In this document: positions 53,596 to 62,940 of the stretch, one piece after another | Numbering within the stretch: the first letter of the stretch is position 1 | Layout: each line of letters begins with the position of its first letter | DNA from: Rhodoferax sp. | GTDB lineage: Bacteria > Pseudomonadota > Gammaproteobacteria > Burkholderiales > Burkholderiaceae_C | Length of the DNA stretch: 63,970 nucleotides | Reading direction: 5' to 3' | NCBI RefSeq assembly: GCF_025356155.1 | Contig: NZ_JANXUQ010000119.1 | Location: 1 to 63,970 of the forward strand | Notes under the pieces: model-generated | Databases searched by the model: none | Seen by the model: the letters and a program-made list of their open reading frames with translations, nothing else | Told to the model about the DNA's origin: nothing | Made by a program: the position numbers and the translations under genes

Positions 53596-54954
53596 TCACC
53601 AGTGTGCGCCACGTGTACCTTCTTCAGCAGAAAACAAGAGGTGCTTTGGTAGCGGAGAGGGCGTCCTATGCTTTCCGATCTTGTAGGTAGCAGTCGTTTC
53701 GCTGAGCGCAAATGCCTCGTTTCGATCGTTCGTATGCTCCGGCGACAGATAGTTACCATAGACCCAGCGCAGTCGCGATTTGCTCGGCTCGAACGTTCGC
53801 ATCTCTAGTGCGTTGAGCTTATGGCGAAGTTTGTCCACAGAATTTCCATCGCGGGCCTCGTATCCAACATGGGCAACACCTGGTCGGTCATCAGGAAGCT
53901 GCGAGTCGGCCTCCGCAACCATTGATCTGAAATGGCGCGCCTTGCGCCTCGCAGCCTCTCGTGAAGCGCTACGCCAACTCACGACGCTTGCCCGACTCAT
54001 GGCAGTCGCGTGAAATGGGCGGCGACGGGCAGGTGTCCAGTCTGCCTCGACGTTGTGATCAAGGTCTGCTGCGTATGAGCCAACGAGCAGTTCAACCATG
54101 CGGCTGGAACCAAAGAAGACATCGTCATGCTCCAGCACAGCGTGAGCGAGCTGCCAATCGACATGGCGGATTTGCCCCCAGCTCTTCAGATCATCCCAGC
54201 TGGCCAGACGAGCGTCGCCTAAGAACGCTTGTGCACGGTTGAGCAGATAGTCGTCGTCGATCTCAGAGAGTTCGACCTTGTAGGCGACCTCCAGTACCAG
54301 TGAAAAATCCCGTCTTCGGCACAAATCTTGTACGGGCTTCGCGAGTTCCAGACCACGGGCATACTCCTGAGCCTCATAGCCAGAGCGACTTACGCGCTTG
54401 CATTCCACTGCCCATCGCCTGCGTCCCGCTGTGACGTTGAACTCATGCGTTTTCGCGACCCCCGGGCGCTCGCGCACAAATTCAACCGTGTTCCAACCAC
54501 GGCATTTATAGGCGCCAGCGACGAGCAATTCAAACAAACTCTGGTCAGGCTGACTCCGACCGCGAGTCATCAATCGCTCGATCCGTTCCTCTATTCCGGT
54601 TACGTTCTGCAGTGCCGGCAAGAGTTCCCCTAGCCGGCGAAATACAGGCGCGATTCGAAAGGACTCGGGCTCGAAGCAGTCTTGGCGATCAGATGATCGT
54701 GCATACGCGTTGGCCTGAAACACGTACCAAGCGATCGCGTCCCGTGGGTCAAAAAGGGGGAGCGTGCCGCCTGCCCAGTCTTGCTTTGCGGCGTTGAACT
54801 TGCTTCTCACCGACTCCAGTCGGCTCGACCAGTCTGCATGCGACACGAATGATGTCAGCCAGTTGACCGCAGCAAGGATGCCGTCATCGTTCCAATCTTG
54901 ACCACGTCGCTGCGCAATCCAAAGGGGGCGAGGAGGCATAGCTACATTTTCCAT
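53596..54954 (-). CDS. PD-(D/E)xK nuclease-like protein
   Basis: In the 452-residue protein, the middle (about 135-190) has SLFELLVAGAYKCRGW, VAKTHEFNVTAG and RRWAVECKRVSRSG, the E-x(n)-E-x-K pattern of restriction-like nucleases. Flanking regions are helical and not recognised. No partner methyltransferase is adjacent. It could be a solitary restriction or defence nuclease. Confidence 0.65.
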   Translation of the reverse strand: MENVAMPPRPLWIAQRRGQDWNDDGILAAVNWLTSFVSHADWSSRLESVRSKFNAAKQDWAGGTLPLFDPRDAIAWYVFQANAYARSSDRQDCFEPESFRIAPVFRRLGELLPALQNVTGIEERIERLMTRGRSQPDQSLFELLVAGAYKCRGWNTVEFVRERPGVAKTHEFNVTAGRRRWAVECKRVSRSGYEAQEYARGLELAKPVQDLCRRRDFSLVLEVAYKVELSEIDDDYLLNRAQAFLGDARLASWDDLKSWGQIRHVDWQLAHAVLEHDDVFFGSSRMVELLVGSYAADLDHNVEADWTPARRRPFHATAMSRASVVSWRSASREAARRKARHFRSMVAEADSQLPDDRPGVAHVGYEARDGNSVDKLRHKLNALEMRTFEPSKSRLRWVYGNYLSPEHTNDRNEAFALSETTATYKIGKHRTPSPLPKHLLFSAEEGTRGAHW

Positions 54955-55081
54955 CTACGTTAAATTTTGCGAGTTCAATCAGCCGTAGCCTACACCCCGT
55001 TGGGTGAGTTACCTCGTTATAGTGACAAAAAAGTGCCATAAATACATCGCAGGTCTTTTCAATGACAACGGAGGAATGCAA

Positions 55082-55405
55082 ATGCCCGCTACCTATCCCA
55101 TTTGGACGGACGCCACAATGAGGTCAGATTGGGGGGCAAAGCCGAGACGCTCCAGGAGCGTAAAGAATGTGGATGCGATCGAGGTTGAGGCTGCCACATA
55201 CAGGGGTTGTGAGCCGTTTGCTGGAATTTTCGAACTTGTGGCGCCAGAGAAGGATCCTCGCACTTTTCAGAACAAGCTCTGCGCGGAGGTTTACTGCGCG
55301 TGGCATGGCGTAAAGCCGTTCACGTCTTACCCGCACATTCATCTCTTGGGAAAGTACAAAATTCTTCGTGGATATACGGGGAAGGTCATTGACAATCTAG
55401 CGTAG
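55082..55405 (+). CDS. Small hypothetical protein
   Basis: The 107-residue protein starts at ATG 55082, 7 bp after GGAGG. It has WTDATMRSDWGAKPRRSRSV and CAEVYCAWHGVKPF, with no recognised motif. It is divergent from the nuclease-like gene at 53596-54954, and followed by another nuclease gene. Confidence 0.55.
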   Translation: MPATYPIWTDATMRSDWGAKPRRSRSVKNVDAIEVEAATYRGCEPFAGIFELVAPEKDPRTFQNKLCAEVYCAWHGVKPFTSYPHIHLLGKYKILRGYTGKVIDNLA

Positions 55406-55678
55406 CAAGCGCACGAGCCTATCTCGGCAGTTATAGGTGGTCGACGTTTTGATGGCCGCAGCCAGACTTACGGCTAGTAGGGTCAGATTTCAGAGGTTCT
55501 ATTCATTTGTACAGCTAACTCGAAATCGACAAGCAATCTGCCGGGCTCGCTGACATGAATGCCAGTTCCAGTAGATGATTGCTTTTTTTCAGTCCTGCGG
55601 TCACGGAAAGTGCAAAATAAAACACTGATAGTATTTACCTGCAAGGAGTGGCCATCGAATGGCCAGCATAAAACTTGA
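55406..55678. other. 273-bp spacer upstream of the PDDEXK gene
   Basis: An AAGGAG at about 55643 is followed by an out-of-frame ATG at 55659 that opens a 21-codon frame (MASIKLEWNP) overlapping the next start. It may be a leader peptide or a chance frame. No gene is supported. Confidence 0.35.
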
Positions 55679-57013
55679 ATGGAACCCGACGATCTGTACT
55701 CATTCTTGTCCGACCCTGAATTGATCGAATTAATCGAGCAAGCAAAGGTGTCCGATGACATCCTTGATGTCATCACCTTGAGTGAGAACCAACACTCAGA
55801 CATGCTGGCTTGGTGTTTGACGCCGGGCGAGGGTCATGGCCAAGGTGATTCGGTCATTAAGGACTTTCTAGAAGCCGCGTACCGCGAATCAGACACCGCG
55901 ATCTACGACAACAAAAAGTTCTTCCGCAAATGGACGCCCGGACGCATCCGCGTGTCGAGTTTCGGCTCGGCCTTCGTTACGCGCGAGTTCGCTGTGAAGG
56001 TAGATGACCGCGACCAAGGCGAAAAGCGTGCCGGCCGGCTTGATCTGTTCTTAGTTGACCCGCAGAACGAATTACTCATTGCGATCGAAAACAAGGTATG
56101 TGCGAAGCTGACCGAAACGCAACTCGCGCGCTACCAGGCGGCAGTCAATCACGAGATCGGAAATCGTCCTTTATTCAAGGACTACGAGTTCGCTTACATC
56201 GTGTTGGACCGAGAACTCGACTGGTACACCGATGCGCAGCTCGACGCGCTCGGTAAGCGCTGGGTTTTGCTTGACTACACATGGCTTGAAGCGTCAGCAC
56301 GGCGGGCGCGACTGCAGGTAGCGCGCAACAATCAGGCCGCGCAACTGCTAGTGGCCTATTGTCAGAAGCAGACTGACTGGGAAAGCCCGTCAGAAGCGCG
56401 CCTTTCTGAACTGGCCGGCGAAATTGCTGGCAAGCACCCACAGGTGATCGCCGCACTCAGAGAGTTGCGTGGCCATGGGGTGCCAAAGTGGACACCGAAG
56501 ACGCTCGAAGGACTCGGCGGCGAACTGACCCTTTTTCGTGCGCAGCACTTGCGCCTGTGTAACCTCCTGACGCGCAGCCAGGGCATTGCCTCACTACAGC
56601 GGAAGATCCGCAAGGCCTTGGCCCTTGGTCCCGATGACATGGCAAACGGTCGAACGTGGTTGGAGTTCTCCACTCCGGATATTGCGGAACTGACCATCGA
56701 TGACAGCTTCTGGGCTCTGTCGATAAACATTTATCGGCAGCCAAAGAGCGACGACGACAAGCCGCGCTATACGTTACGAGCGATTTGGCGGCGTGCTTCC
56801 TTCGATGTGGCTCTTGGCGACGAAGCCGCCCTGCGGCGACATTATGAAGTACTGCTGCCCGATCTCAAGCGCTTCGGCTCGGCAACTGTGCGGCGAATGG
56901 TCGTCGCACGCGACCTAGATGAAGGCGCTGCGCTGAAACGGGCGGGCGAATTGGCGTCGAAGTTGTCAGACTCTCTATCGAGTTGGCGTGCGTCTGCCGT
57001 CTTCCTGCCCTGA
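55679..57013 (+). CDS. PD-(D/E)xK nuclease superfamily protein (PDDEXK_4 type)
   Basis: In the 444-residue protein, the N-terminal nuclease domain (about 20-190) has SENQHSDMLAW (Glu), RAGRLDLFLVD (Asp), AIENKVCAKLTETQLARY (Glu, Lys, Gln) and a Tyr-rich end. This is the PDDEXK_4 pattern of accessory and defence regions. The C-terminal half is unassigned. The 30-bp distance between the ribosome site and ATG 55679 leaves the start uncertain. Confidence 0.78.
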   Translation: MEPDDLYSFLSDPELIELIEQAKVSDDILDVITLSENQHSDMLAWCLTPGEGHGQGDSVIKDFLEAAYRESDTAIYDNKKFFRKWTPGRIRVSSFGSAFVTREFAVKVDDRDQGEKRAGRLDLFLVDPQNELLIAIENKVCAKLTETQLARYQAAVNHEIGNRPLFKDYEFAYIVLDRELDWYTDAQLDALGKRWVLLDYTWLEASARRARLQVARNNQAAQLLVAYCQKQTDWESPSEARLSELAGEIAGKHPQVIAALRELRGHGVPKWTPKTLEGLGGELTLFRAQHLRLCNLLTRSQGIASLQRKIRKALALGPDDMANGRTWLEFSTPDIAELTIDDSFWALSINIYRQPKSDDDKPRYTLRAIWRRASFDVALGDEAALRRHYEVLLPDLKRFGSATVRRMVVARDLDEGAALKRAGELASKLSDSLSSWRASAVFLP

Positions 57014-57124
57014 CTACCTGTACTGTTGATCAGTTGATCTTCGTTGCAATTTGACCCACATAGTGTTGTTGCGCCAGTTCCAGTTTGATCACTTTCTGCA
57101 GTTTGCGCCGAGGCTACTTAGAGT

Positions 57125-57306
57125 TCAGATCTGTATGTCCAGCGTGTAGGCCGTTGCGTCTTCCGTCATCACGTGGCATTGACCGTACTGCAGTAGGAAC
57201 CGGCCATTGGCCCCCCACCCAGCACCGTGGCTGTTGACGCCGATCCAACACTGCTTGTCGTCGTCGTAGAAAATTAAACATACCGCGTGTGTCAGGTTCG
57301 AACTGG
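57125..57306 (-). pseudogene. 3' part of a papain-like (C1) peptidase gene, split by IS66
   Basis: The minus-strand frame reads SNLTHAVCLIFYDDDKQCW, then IGVNSHGAGWGANGRFLL and ends TLDIQI-stop at 57125. The H of THAV and N of VNSHG are the expected papain histidine and asparagine. Joined to 59985-60629 across the 8-bp duplication it is in frame and would give about 272 residues. Confidence 0.85.
57299..57306. repeat. IS66 target-site duplication, left copy
   Basis: CGAACTGG is directly repeated at 59985-59992, flanking the IS exactly. An 8-bp duplication is typical of IS66. Confidence 0.95.
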
Positions 57307-57365
57307 GTAAGCGTCTGGCCGTTCACATCTTGAATTGCGGCTGAAAGGTTGAGATAGTGTGCGCG

Positions 57366-57749
57366 ATGAACATCGTGCACACCATGGCGAGCGAAACTCG
57401 CACCCCCAAGAGGCGCTATTACAGTCCCGAACTCAAACTTCAAGTGGTTGCGGCATGCGCCCGAGCAGGTGCATCCATAGCTGGGGTGGCAATGCAGCAT
57501 GGCGTCAATGCCAACATCGTTCACCGTTGGCTACGTGAACACGGTCAAGGAACCTTGGTTGCGCAGCCGCTGGCGTTTGTTCCGGTCACGTTGCAATCGA
57601 GCACTGAAGTCGCAGCGCCAGCAGCGGCCGCACAAGCCACTGGCGAAATCCGGATGGAATTGCGCCGTGGATCAGCCACGGTGACGGTGACTTGGCCAAC
57701 CCAATTGGCCGGTGAATGTGGCATTTGGCTACGCGAGTGGTTGCGATGA
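57366..57749 (+). CDS. tnpA: IS66 protein TnpA
   Basis: This protein of about 127 residues (start ATG 57366 or 57384) has an HTH region RRYYSPELKLQVVAACAR, GASIAGVAMQHGVNANIVHR, typical of IS66 accessory protein TnpA. It overlaps tnpB by 4 bp. Confidence 0.9.
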   Translation: MNIVHTMASETRTPKRRYYSPELKLQVVAACARAGASIAGVAMQHGVNANIVHRWLREHGQGTLVAQPLAFVPVTLQSSTEVAAPAAAAQATGEIRMELRRGSATVTVTWPTQLAGECGIWLREWLR

Positions 57750-58087
57750 TCCGCATCGACTCCTTGTGGCTGGCCGTGGGGCCTATGGACATGCGTGCAG
57801 GAAGCGAGCGATTGCTTGCCCGTGTGGTTCAGGTGTTTGGCTCGGCCCAGGCCCACCACGGCTACCTGTTTGCCAACGCGCGGGCCACGCGCATCAAGCT
57901 GCTGGTGCATGACGGATTTGGCGTGTGGTGTGCATCGCGCCGGCTCAATGTGGGGCGCTTCGCGTGGCCGCAGTTTGACCCGCATAGTACGGTTCCCGTG
58001 CCTTTGACAAAGCAACAATTCGATGCTTTGGTACTGGGACTGCCCTGGCAGCGACTGGAGCAAATGAGGGTTATTACACACATGTGA
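57746..58087 (+). CDS. tnpB: IS66 protein TnpB (Orf2)
   Basis: The 113-residue protein starts MIRIDSLWLAVGPMDMRAG and contains VVQVFGSAQAHHGYLFANAR and GVWCASRRLN, hallmarks of IS66 Orf2. The same start is recognisable in the deleted derivative at 52529. Confidence 0.92.
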   Translation: MIRIDSLWLAVGPMDMRAGSERLLARVVQVFGSAQAHHGYLFANARATRIKLLVHDGFGVWCASRRLNVGRFAWPQFDPHSTVPVPLTKQQFDALVLGLPWQRLEQMRVITHM

Positions 58088-58168
58088 TTTGGCCTCAAAA
58101 AGGCCTCAGAAATCAATTGGAATATCCCCCAATATCGTGATCTTGTGAGGCGTTTTATAGTGCCGTGC

Positions 58169-59788
58169 ATGCTCGATCCGCATGCCATAAAAGCCCAGGA
58201 TATTTCAGCTCTGAATCCGAGCGAATTGGCGTCTTTGGCAGGGCAACTATTGGCCCAGATCAACGAGCAAAGCAAACACATTGCTGAACAAACCAAACGC
58301 ATCAACGCTGATGCCCAGGCCATCAAGTGGCGCGACGCCAAGATTGAAAGCATCACCTTCCAACTTGCCAGACTCAAGGCCTGGAAGTTTGGCGCCAAGA
58401 CCGAGCGCATGAGTGCCCAGCAGCGCTCCCTCTTCGAAGAGACACTGGCCGCTGACCAAGCCAGCTTGAAGGCGCAACTGGCCGCCTTGCAGCCCAGTGG
58501 TTCGAGCCAAGACCGGGGGACGCCAGACAAGCAGCCACGCCGCCAGCCCAAACGCGAAGCACTGGCGCCACACTTGCCGCGTGTGGACACCAGAGTCGAG
58601 CCTGAGAATACCAACTGCCCATCCCCAGAATGCGGCCAACCCATGGTGCGCGTAGGCGAGGACATCAGCGAGCGGCTGGACATTGTGCCGGCCCAGTTCT
58701 TTGTGCAGCGCCAGATTCGTGGCAAGTGGGCCTGCCGGTGCTGCCAGTTGATGGTGCAGGAGCCAGCAGCCCCCCAGGTCTTTGACAATGCGCTGCCCAC
58801 GCCGGGCTTGCAGGCCCACACCGTGATCAGCCGCTTCTGTGACCACATGCCGTACTACCGGCAAGAGCAGATCAACGCCAGATCGGGAGTGCACACGCCG
58901 CGCTCGACGCTGGCGGCGTGGGGCGGCCAGACCGGGGCGCAGTTGTTGCCCCTGTACGACGCACACCGGGCCTTCGTGCTGGGCTCGCGCGTGCTGCACG
59001 CCGACGAGACGCCCATCGGACTGCTGGACCCCGGTGCTGGCAAGACCAAAAAGGCTTACATGTGGGCCTACGCCAGGGGAGCATTCGAAGATATGCCAGG
59101 TGTGGTGTACGACTTCTGCGAGGGGCGAGGGGGTAAGTACCCGCACGAGTTCCTCAAAGGCTGGAGTGGGACATTGGTCGTTGATGCGTACGCTGGCTAC
59201 GATGCCACCCTGTCCCTTGAGGGGCGCAGGACGGCCAATTGCCTTGCTCACGCGAGGAGGAAGTTTGACGAACTGTTCAAGGCCAACGCCAGTCCTGTGG
59301 CTGCACAGGCGATCCAGCGCATTGCATGGTTGTACCGGATTGAGTCCGATGCCAAGGGGCTCAGTTGCGAGCAGCGATTGCAGATGCGCCAGGAGCGCAG
59401 CAAACCACTGTGGGAAGAGCTGCATGCCTGGTTGCGACTTGAACGCACTCAAGTGCCTGACGGCAGCGCGATTGCCAAGGCGCTGGACTACAGCCTGAAC
59501 CACTGGCAGGCGCTGTCGGAGTTTCTGAGTGACGGCGCTGTGCCCGTGGATAACAATTGGATCGAGAACCAGATGCGGCCCTGGGGTCTTGGTCGTAAAA
59601 ACTGGTTGTTCATAGGCAGCCAGTTGGCCGGCGAGCGTGCCGCCGTGGTGATGAGTCTGCTGCAATCGGCCAAGCTCCACGGGCATGACCCCTTTGCCTA
59701 TCTCAAGGACGTCCTCACTCGTTTGCCGACCCAGCTCAACAGTCGAATTGAGGAACTGCTGCCACATGCCTGGCAGTGCGCTGGATGA
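58169..59788 (+). CDS. tnpC: IS66 transposase TnpC
   Basis: The 539-residue protein starts at MLDPHAIKAQDIS; a GTG at 58145 is an alternative. N-terminal coiled coil, a zinc-ribbon (CPSPECG, CRCC), then the DDE domain: VLHADETPIG (Asp), VVDAYAGYD (Asp) and NNWIENQMRPWGLGRK (Glu). All appear intact, so it should be active. It ends ELLPHAWQCAG. Confidence 0.95.
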   Translation: MLDPHAIKAQDISALNPSELASLAGQLLAQINEQSKHIAEQTKRINADAQAIKWRDAKIESITFQLARLKAWKFGAKTERMSAQQRSLFEETLAADQASLKAQLAALQPSGSSQDRGTPDKQPRRQPKREALAPHLPRVDTRVEPENTNCPSPECGQPMVRVGEDISERLDIVPAQFFVQRQIRGKWACRCCQLMVQEPAAPQVFDNALPTPGLQAHTVISRFCDHMPYYRQEQINARSGVHTPRSTLAAWGGQTGAQLLPLYDAHRAFVLGSRVLHADETPIGLLDPGAGKTKKAYMWAYARGAFEDMPGVVYDFCEGRGGKYPHEFLKGWSGTLVVDAYAGYDATLSLEGRRTANCLAHARRKFDELFKANASPVAAQAIQRIAWLYRIESDAKGLSCEQRLQMRQERSKPLWEELHAWLRLERTQVPDGSAIAKALDYSLNHWQALSEFLSDGAVPVDNNWIENQMRPWGLGRKNWLFIGSQLAGERAAVVMSLLQSAKLHGHDPFAYLKDVLTRLPTQLNSRIEELLPHAWQCAG

Positions 59789-59984
59789 CATTGAGTTCAG
59801 ATCGACACGTTTGAGCGTGGCCACAAGTGCACCGGCATCGAGGTGCATCAGGCACAAAACCACGGCAATCCAGCAGGCCCATTGCCCAGCCACCACGCAG
59901 TAGATCGCCGCCATCATGTCCATCATGCACACGATGGTCGGCAAACCACCGCTGCAAATCAATATGCCACGGCTGGACGCTTAC

Positions 59985-60629
59985 CGAACTGGCGCCAGAT
60001 GGCGCTTTATAAACGGTTCCCGGCACGTAGTTCCACCAAAAATCATCGAAGAGCGCCATGTGCACGACGACCGGGCCTTTTGAGCACAGCTCGACCTTGA
60101 GCTCCTCAGCGCTGTCAAACCTGCGGACAGCGGAGACCTTCAAACTGCCTGATGCGTCGAAGAGCCCGCACGCGCCCTGACTGGACATTGCGGCAGCTTG
60201 GCTGGTCTTCGCTTGATCCTTTGTGTACGGCAGCCCTTTTGCTACGGCCATTTTTTCAAGATCGATCGAGTTCGTGCCTAAATTCGGAGCAAGCTCCATC
60301 GTGCAGAGATGCAAGACGCGAGGGGCGAGTGATATCGCTTTGCCGGTCTTGATCCGATACGACGTCGCGGCCGCCAAGCAGGCTGCGTAGGAGATGCAGG
60401 CAGCTAGTTGTCCTTGGTCTTCTGGAGCTGGCACCACTGCCTTGTCATCCCAGTTGAAGCTGCTCGGAGGCTTTGCACTGGATTTGAAGATGAAAAGGCC
60501 CAGCATCCACTTCCCGAACTTCGCCAAGGGCGGCTGCAACCGAGAGGACTTTGGCTCGTCTTGGACTCCTGTGAAGAGAGGGGCGACCGCAGTTAACGCT
60601 CCATCAGCTGCATGATGCGGGGTGCTCAC
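59985..60629 (-). pseudogene. 5' part of a papain-like (C1) peptidase gene, split by IS66
   Basis: The first 215 codons of the peptidase remain, starting [15 protein letters not shown]; they include EDQGQLAACISYAAC, in which Cys78 aligns with the papain nucleophile, and end at APSGASS at the IS border. Catalytic His and Asn lie in the separated 3' part. An aromatic segment GKWMLGLFIF near residue 40 may be membrane-associated. The start overlaps the stop of the upstream lipoprotein gene by 4 bp. The frame runs into IS66, giving a chimeric 297-residue product that should be inactive. Confidence 0.85.
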
Positions 60630-62098
60630 GGCGTACCTTGTTTCTTCGCATCGTCCAGGGCGGCCTGGGCCTTCAATTTTGCAAGTTCGGCCTCCAGCAA
60701 TGCCGTATCCGCCTTCAGCGCCTCAGTAGCTGTCGTTTGCGCTGTGTTGGGTTTCGGCTCCAATGCCGCCGTGGCTGCGGCGAGCTTTGCCTTCGCTTCC
60801 AGTAGCGCCGTCTTTTCCTTGACTATGTCAAGCTCAGACTGTGGCTTCCTAGCTTGGCGCACCTTGCCGTACTCATCAACAAAAGTGTTGACCGCATCCA
60901 TTGCTTTCTCGGCGCCCGCCTCGGACTTGTAACCAATTTTCGTGGGTTGACCCGCTTCATTCATGGTCAGTACGGCGGTCTGCGTCATGAACGGATAGTT
61001 CCGCAGAGGCAAAGTCATGATTGGCCCTAGTTGGCTGAACATGCCCGTGTCGTTGAAGAGTTCTACATCGTCTCCTGTGCACGACTGGTTGCTGCAGGCC
61101 TGGAACGTTCCAGGCATTGCTAGACGATACTTCAGGCCAGTCGCGTTGGCCGCAGGCGTTGCTGTCGAACACTGCATCCCGCCGCATACGACATGCTTGG
61201 CTGACGGGGAATCGGTAGATATCAGCCCCCATACACCTGTACCTGCCCTAAGTTTCGCCAATCCAGCATCCGACAGCGTCCCCCATTTCTTGACGTCGTC
61301 GAGCGTGAGAGGCTTAATGATCTGCCCCGAAAACGTCGCACCATCCTTGGGCCAGACCACCTTCGAAGTGAAGGTCAGTTCTTTGAGGATTTTCGTCAGA
61401 ATCTTTTGCTCTTTCTCCAACTCGTCCTTGGCCTTATAGAGGGTCTTCACTTGGTCGGCGAATTCACGACGCTCAAATGCATTCCTCGTAGGACCGAGGG
61501 CGACAGCCACAGCCTGCAGCTTCTCTAGCTGTTCGGTCTGCCTAGTCAGCGCTGCAGTCTTGGATGCAATGTCCTTCTGAGACTGTGCTGCATGAGCCAC
61601 CATTTCTTGCACTTCCTTCGTGCAAGCATCCGGTGCAACCCCCGGCCCGCCGGTGCCAGTTCCTAACATCGCAATCTTGGCTGCAGCTGTGAACGTACTC
61701 TTCAAGAATTCGCCGGTCTTATCCGTCACCGACGCATTCACAGATTTCAACGCACCGTTGTCGTAGTACTCTATTGCAAGATCGGTCGTCTTGAAGAAGC
61801 TGCGTAGCGCTGCGAAGTCGATAACGTACTCTCGACTGGGATCGCGGACCTCCTTGCGCGTTGCCTCAACAGTGGTCGTAACCGTCATGTTCGGTGCCTT
61901 CTTCGCCGGGTCGTCGGCATCGTCAAAGCAACTGGTCAACCTTTGCTTCACAGTCAGTTCGTACTGCGTAAAGGTAAGGTTGTAGGGCGCGCCCTCCACC
62001 TTCATAGCGCCCCCTTCCACTTTTACTGCGTCAAGGTGCGTGCACCCTTGGAGCAGACTTAGAGCTGCAAGGCAGCCCAATGCAACTTGCTTACGCAT
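60626..62098 (-). CDS. Large predicted lipoprotein with coiled coils
   Basis: The 490-residue protein starts at [19 protein letters not shown] (62098), with an LQGC lipobox; GGAAGGGAAAG precedes it. Coiled-coil stretches occur near 185-255 ([17 protein letters not shown]) and at the C-terminus ([17 protein letters not shown]). The middle has paired cysteines (VCGGMQC and ACSNQSC). Function unknown. Coupling to the peptidase suggests an envelope peptidase/substrate or anchor pair. Confidence 0.75.
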   Translation of the reverse strand: MRKQVALGCLAALSLLQGCTHLDAVKVEGGAMKVEGAPYNLTFTQYELTVKQRLTSCFDDADDPAKKAPNMTVTTTVEATRKEVRDPSREYVIDFAALRSFFKTTDLAIEYYDNGALKSVNASVTDKTGEFLKSTFTAAAKIAMLGTGTGGPGVAPDACTKEVQEMVAHAAQSQKDIASKTAALTRQTEQLEKLQAVAVALGPTRNAFERREFADQVKTLYKAKDELEKEQKILTKILKELTFTSKVVWPKDGATFSGQIIKPLTLDDVKKWGTLSDAGLAKLRAGTGVWGLISTDSPSAKHVVCGGMQCSTATPAANATGLKYRLAMPGTFQACSNQSCTGDDVELFNDTGMFSQLGPIMTLPLRNYPFMTQTAVLTMNEAGQPTKIGYKSEAGAEKAMDAVNTFVDEYGKVRQARKPQSELDIVKEKTALLEAKAKLAAATAALEPKPNTAQTTATEALKADTALLEAELAKLKAQAALDDAKKQGTP

Positions 62099-62249
62099 AT
62101 TCTTTCCCTTCCATAGTGAGACTGGCTTGGGCGTCTGTGTCAATCAGCAAGACTTTCTTGCCGCGCCAGGCCAACTCGCTGGCGATGTTGGATGTTACGG
62201 TGGGCTTTCCGACGCCGCCTTTGTAGTTGATCACGGACACAATGTGCAT
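62091..62249 (-). pseudogene. parA: ParA N-terminal fragment
   Basis: The 52-codon frame reads [20 protein letters not shown], then [19 protein letters not shown] and ASLT before diverging and stopping. This is the ParA/MinD deviant Walker A region and the following DTDAQ strand. Walker A has KGGVGKPT, with Pro replacing the first Thr, so even the stub is mutated. Its end overlaps the lipoprotein start by 8 bp, so the lipoprotein ribosome site lies inside this remnant. Confidence 0.75.
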
Positions 62250-62689
62250 GGATCCCCCCCTATATTTGTTCTACAAAATTGATAAGTCGGACTAACCTCT
62301 CCGCCACACACGCGCAACATTCTGTCTGCTTAGGAAAGGCTCCGATGGCTTATATGAGGCTCCCGAGCATGCAGCGAGTAGTCTTTGCGTCGCGCGAAAC
62401 TGTAACTAAACGTATCAACTATGCCATGACAAGCAAATGCCGCCATCCCTTGTTTATGGGATATTGCCTCGCGATGCCGCAAGCCGAGTCGACAGCAAAA
62501 AGGATTGGAAATTCCGTCCAGACGGTTCTGAAAGTAGGCAACTAAATCACGCCGAAGCAAGCCCTTCGGGGGTCCATTCAGGGGGAATTGCCGAAACCGT
62601 ATGCCTCAACAGGGATCGAATCGTGAACAATTTATTGGGGGCGGCACGGTTATGCTTCACCCCGCGGCACGGTTATGCTTCCAGGGACA
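62250..62689. other. 440-bp region between ParA fragment and right repeat
   Basis: Frames are short with no recognised motif. Two additional copies of the GCACGGTTATGCTTC module (about 62643 and 62665) precede the repeat block. No gene is supported. Confidence 0.4.
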
Positions 62690-62940
62690 AGACTTTGTCC
62701 TCGGAAGCATAACCGTTCCGTTTCGAAGCACCTATGCTTCACTTTGCGGGCGGAACGCTCAGGCTTCCTCCAGAAAATCGCAATATTTGCGCTTCAGACC
62801 CTCTGATCGGCAGAAACATGCTTGTGGATCAGAAAACTTGGGGGTTTCTGCCCATTGCGCGGCGATCTGCCGGAACGATACGCTTCCACCGCTAGAGCAT
62901 CAAATCACCATTAATCGCTGCGCTAATATTTAGCGCAGGC
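62690..62940 (+). repeat. Right copy of the 250-bp direct repeat
   Basis: It aligns with 13055-13325 in the same orientation: GGAAGCATAACCGTTCCG, CACTTTGCGGGCGGAACGCT, CTGATCGGCAGAAACATGCT and TTTCTGCCCATTG are all shared or nearly so. It is more decayed than the left copy (some modules changed or shortened). It may mark the far boundary of the accessory region. Confidence 0.85.

Larger units (their letters stand above)
57307..59984 (+). mobile_element. Complete IS66-family insertion sequence
   Basis: The 2678-bp element has terminal repeats GTAAGCGTCTGGCCG and, inverted at the right end, GTAAGCGTCCAGCCG, with perfect 8-bp target duplications. It carries tnpA, tnpB and tnpC in order with intact frames. 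The insertion splits a peptidase gene that becomes in-frame when the element and one repeat are removed, so the transposition is probably recent. Confidence 0.95.

Noticed and set aside
58247..59962. 571-codon minus-strand ORF
   Set aside because: It is antisense to IS66 tnpC and has no recognisable protein feature.
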